Assembly: GCA_963930645.1 (NCBI GenBank)
Contig: OZ005651.1
Location: 130,737,475-130,801,474, forward strand
Origin: Salticus scenicus
Taxonomy: Eukaryota > Arthropoda > Arachnida > Araneae > Salticidae
Reading direction: 5' to 3'
DNA: 64,000 nucleotides
Part shown: positions 60,672 to 64,000 of the stretch, piece by piece
How positions within the stretch are numbered: the stretch's first letter is position 1
How the letters are laid out: the number at the start of each line of letters is the position of its first letter
Translations under genes and position numbers: made by a program
Notes under the pieces: generated by a model
Seen by the model: the letters and a program-made list of their open reading frames with translations, nothing else
The model's database searches: none
Told to the model about the DNA's origin: nothing

Positions 60672-62500
60672 TAAAATGAAATCATTTCGTATCCAAACAC
60701 ATTTTTTTCTTAGAAGTCTGATCATTTTATTGGGCAGTACCAACCTTCGACGAACAAGCAACTCAACAGACTATGAGTTGTGTAGATCCAGTATCTCATT
60801 AGAGCTACGCAATGAGCAATTGGAGACGATTTATGATTCTACCCTAAATTTCGACCTGTTTGTTGATTGGGTTTAACGTTGCACTAGTACTGCACTATGG
60901 GCAAATTGGCAACGGTTTGCGATGAGCTTCTGAGGATGGTCCGGTGACATCTGCAGGTGATAAATGATTGCATTCTGCGTACTGTCGGTAACAAAAGTGT
61001 CCGAACACTAGCAAAAATTCCTATGCAAAAAAAGTACACTTCATACGGTTTTGTTAAATAAATCCTTATCGAATCATGTTCTTACACTGACTAAGAATAG
61101 GATTCGACAAGGATTTATTTAATAAAAGAGTGTGAAGTGTACTTTTTTTACATAGGAATTTTTGCTAGTGTTCAGACACTTTTGTTACCAACTGTATGTT
61201 ATTTATTTTTAATATATACATCCGATTTGTATGTTTGATTCGACATCCCCAGCTCCATACCCCTGTAAATTTCGTCGAGATGAGGACAGATATAACATAA
61301 CCCGATTAAAATACAAAAAAAAAAAAAAAAAAAAACACCCTGGGTCAGCTGGGGATTCGAACCCATTCTTTTACATCCCTTCCGTGGAGGATCAAAATTG
61401 TGATGGCATGTCTCCGGACCACCTCTAGGGGTGTGTCCCATACCGTCGCCAATTGTCCATCTGCACAGCACTAGTGCGACGTAAAACCCAACCATCCATC
61501 TACCCCATTCTTTTACACTTGAAGGCGATTAGCAAGGGTCACATACTCACTCGGCCACAGAGAGTCTGCATTCAGCATAACAATTATTTTTAAAACAAGA
61601 TTTCGCAGTTAATAATTCTATAAAATTCCCTATGAAATTCATTGCTCAGCACTAGTGTGACGTAAAACCCAACCAACCTTATGAAATTCTAATGCATATT
61701 TTTACAAAATTCTTTATATTATTATTCGTAAACGTATATAAAATAAATTGCCAGAAATGTAAGAAGCCATAAAGTAGTAGTTATGCACATATTTTCCAAT
61801 TTTAAATAAATCCTCCGTAAAAGATCAAAATTGTAATAGCACATCTAAGGACCATCTCTAGGAATATGTCCCAGACTGTCGCCTTTGCATAGCTGTAGTG
61901 CGAATTAAAACTTAAAACCTACTCGACCTCAAATATCTTAAATATTTTGATTTGTTTATTTGAGTATTAATTTCGATCAACTATTCAAATAATTAAATGT
62001 TCAATCAAATATTATAATTCATATTGGTCGCCAATTGCCCATTACACAGCACTAGTGTGACGTAAAACGTAGCCAACCAACCTATAAATCAGATTAGTTT
62101 TTAAATTGTCTGCAAATTTATATAAATACACATGCCGAGAGCTTCAAACATTAATTTACTCCAGATTATATATAAGCTGGAGTAATGTAAAAGTAATTCT
62201 AAAATTGAAATTGCATTATTTTAAATAAATGCAATTTTGAAAGATTATATAAAATAATTGAAAATATTGGATCTAACATAAAACATAACGTCACTTTTTC
62301 TAAATAGAAATTTCTAGATTTCAGAAAATATCTTGAGTGTTGGTGGGCTTTAATGCCGCACTATTGCTACGCAGTGGGAAATTAAAGACTGCCTTATATT
62401 CACACTTAGAGATGTTCCAGAGACATGGACATCTTAATTTTTATCCTCCGCGGAGGGATGGCTTCCTTGCTTCAGTAACCCCTAGAGAGATAGAAAATAC
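60660..62500. repeat. Cluster of a SINE-like repeat family
   Basis: Diverged copies share GGTTTTACGTCGCACTAG, GACGGTATGGGACACACC and GGTCCGGAGACATGCCATC. On the plus strand: ~60865-60960 and ~62338-62480. On the minus strand: ~61490-61330, ~61670-61625, ~61920-61810 and ~62085-62025. The copy at 61490-61330 ends with a pol III B-box-like GGGTTCGAATCCCC. Several copies are partial. Small ORFs here (for example 60676-60876 and 61199-61495) are repeat translation. Confidence 0.65.
60982..61194. mobile_element. MITE, 213 bp, Tc1/mariner-type ends
   Basis: Inverted arms GGTAACAAAAGTGTCCGAAC and GTTCAGACACTTTTGTTACC extend for about 90 bp, including CTAGCAAAAATTCCTAT and ATAAATCCTT. TA flanks both ends (60980-60981, 61195-61196). 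No coding capacity. Confidence 0.8.
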
Positions 62501-63340
62501 CCCCCTCCTATACTTAAGCTCTTTGGCATCATTTAAGGAAGGTTAATGTGGTTTGGCGATGACTTTTTTCGTACTTGGCGTTCAAAACGTAATGTTTAAT
62601 AATTTTTTTGCGGCTTTCCTGTTGCGATTCAGCAGCTAATTTTTTTTACCAGTGAATTAAGTGCAACATAAGCTATATTCTGTAATTTTTTGAAAGAAAT
62701 CGGTGATTATCACTTGAAAGAGTTCCCTTGTAAGTGTTTTTAAATATGTTTAGCCAATGATTTTAAAACATTGAATATTACTAAAGATTATGACCTGATT
62801 TACAGGCTTTTCTTTTTATTTCTTATGAAAATTCCTTTTTTTTATGTCCATGAGAGTGCAAAATATTCACAAATTTTTTAAAGGCTAATTGATTTTAATT
62901 ATCACCCCCCCCCCCCTCCTAATAAATAAATGAATAAATAAAATCATAATAAAATAAATACAGTACAGGACCAATTATCCCCATTTCACCCAACCCTTTC
63001 CAGAAAAATAAAATTGTCACCTTTATGATATTGCATAGTGGTACCATCTATCAACATTTTTTAAAACTAAAAGCTATCTTTTCAGTTTACATTGTACATT
63101 ATGACCTTTAATTTATACCCCTTGACAAATATATAAATACTACATTTAAATAAATTACAAAATTAAGTGGAATTATTATTTGTTGGATATTTCTTTTACT
63201 TGTTTCAGATTACAATATTAAACCATTTATTAAAGAAAAAAAAAATCTTTTTTTTTTTTTTTTTTAATTATGCATTGGAAGTTAGTTGTTTAAAAATATA
63301 ATTCCGGATAACTGGATTCCAGATAAACAGTTCCATACTG

Positions 63341-63956
63341 TACTATAAAATACATCACTTGAATTTTAAAAATAAATATTAAATTATAATTTGATATAAA
63401 GGTGGCATCTAATGTGTCTTTGCATTAAAAAAGAAAAGTGACAATGCAAGTTTATATTATGACATTAGTTGCTAGGCAAAATTATTTATAGATATTAACT
63501 TTTAGAAAGATTTTAATTATATATATATAGTAACAATATTGTAGAATGCAAGGAAAACGGTGATATATTTATATCATAGGTGCCAAGTCTCCATTATTTT
63601 CATCATGAAAAGTTTTTATAAATGTTTTCCGTTTATTTAGTCATCAAAAATATACGTGAGAGATTTGTTTTTAAAAATACTGGTGGATAAATCTCATTTA
63701 AAAATTAGTAATGCTGACAGCTATGATATATATATATATATATACACACATAATAAGCATTTATAAATACAAATACATATATAAATATACATATAAAATC
63801 AGTTTAAATATGCTTAAAGACCCTAGAGCACAAAATGTCAACAAATCTTGGCAATAATCAACATTTCTAAAATAAAATCTGAAACTAATCAGCTTTGGAA
63901 AAAACACATTGTTGAATTATTTTCTTGTTGTCACACTATGATACATTTTAGTATTA
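63341..63956. other. AT-rich intron, no gene
   Basis: A (TA)n tract at 63725-63745. No exon of the kinase gene (glycine-rich loop) was found here. Confidence 0.45.
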
Positions 63957-64000
63957 GGGGAGAAGGGGGTACATTGGGACACGGGGCACATTGGGACAAA
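63957..64000. mobile_element. Left end of a TIR element cut by the window edge
   Basis: After TA at 63955-63956 the sequence GGGGAGAAGGGGGTACATTG begins, followed by GGGACACGGGGCACATTGGG. The start resembles the TIR at 43727 (GGGGAGACCCGTGTACC) and the subterminal-repeat style is similar. The rest lies outside the window. Confidence 0.5.

Larger units (their letters stand above)
59668..63340. mobile_element. pogo/Tigger-like element, 3.67 kb, ~200-bp TIRs
   Basis: The TIRs CAGTATGGAACCGTTTATCC and GATAAACAGTTCCATACTG are flanked by TA. The arms continue about 200 bp (for example GTTTAATATTGTAATCAGAA and its complement near 63212). Sequences like further ends of the same type, CAGTAGAGAACCAATTATCC at 59846 and CAGTACAGGACCAATTATCC at 62961, lie inside in the same orientation. 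No transposase was recognised. It carries the SINE-like cluster and a MITE. Confidence 0.78.

Overview
The window is AT-rich animal nuclear DNA, most likely from an arthropod and plausibly a chelicerate such as a spider. The organism call is inference. It rests on spliced exons of an animal Ste20-type kinase, introns of up to about 21 kb, homopolymer runs over 20 nt, and a dense mix of Tc1/mariner, hAT, piggyBac, Helitron and Penelope-like repeats. No bacterial or organellar features were seen.

One host gene explains the whole window. Seven exons on the minus strand, each joined by in-phase GT-AG sites, encode most of the catalytic domain and the start of the acidic linker of an SLK/STK10 (Drosophila Slik) kinase. 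They lie, in transcript order, at 59552-59388, 39400-39202, 30701-30629, 9785-9591, 3476-3395, 3306-3199 and 1009-883. The glycine-rich-loop exon lies beyond the right edge and the C-terminal coiled-coil exons beyond the left edge. Everything else is intronic and almost all of it is mobile DNA.

Layout. 1-9.6 kb: a Tc1/mariner-type element, two head-to-head Penelope-like (PLE) fragments, a pogo-type MITE, a solo LTR, and three tRNA-like sequences in a repeat cluster. 9.8-30.6 kb: a CACTG-ended element holding a hAT-like element, two Helitrons (one nested in a hAT element), a long foldback MITE, PLE fragments, piggyBac-type MITEs, a decayed Tc3-like transposon, a Tc1 remnant and a 2.3 kb PLE pseudogene. 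30.76-39.06 kb: one 8.3 kb palindromic element made of inverted arms of a ~175-bp satellite; it fills an intron that would otherwise be about 194 bp. 39.4-59.4 kb: another satellite block, a CACTG-ended MITE, a Tc1-like TIR element, then a nest at 45.7-55.8 kb. In that nest a small hAT-type element was split by a 4.5 kb TIR element (itself carrying a hAT element and PLE ends) and by a 4.56 kb transposon with a nearly intact DDE/D-type transposase gene. 59.6-63.3 kb: a pogo/Tigger-like element with long TIRs that holds a cluster of a SINE-like repeat.

The most striking items are the palindromic satellite transposon that alone makes a large kinase intron, the nearly intact transposase with 4-bp target duplications and ~530-bp TIRs (possibly Sola-like), and hammerhead-like cores at several PLE ends.
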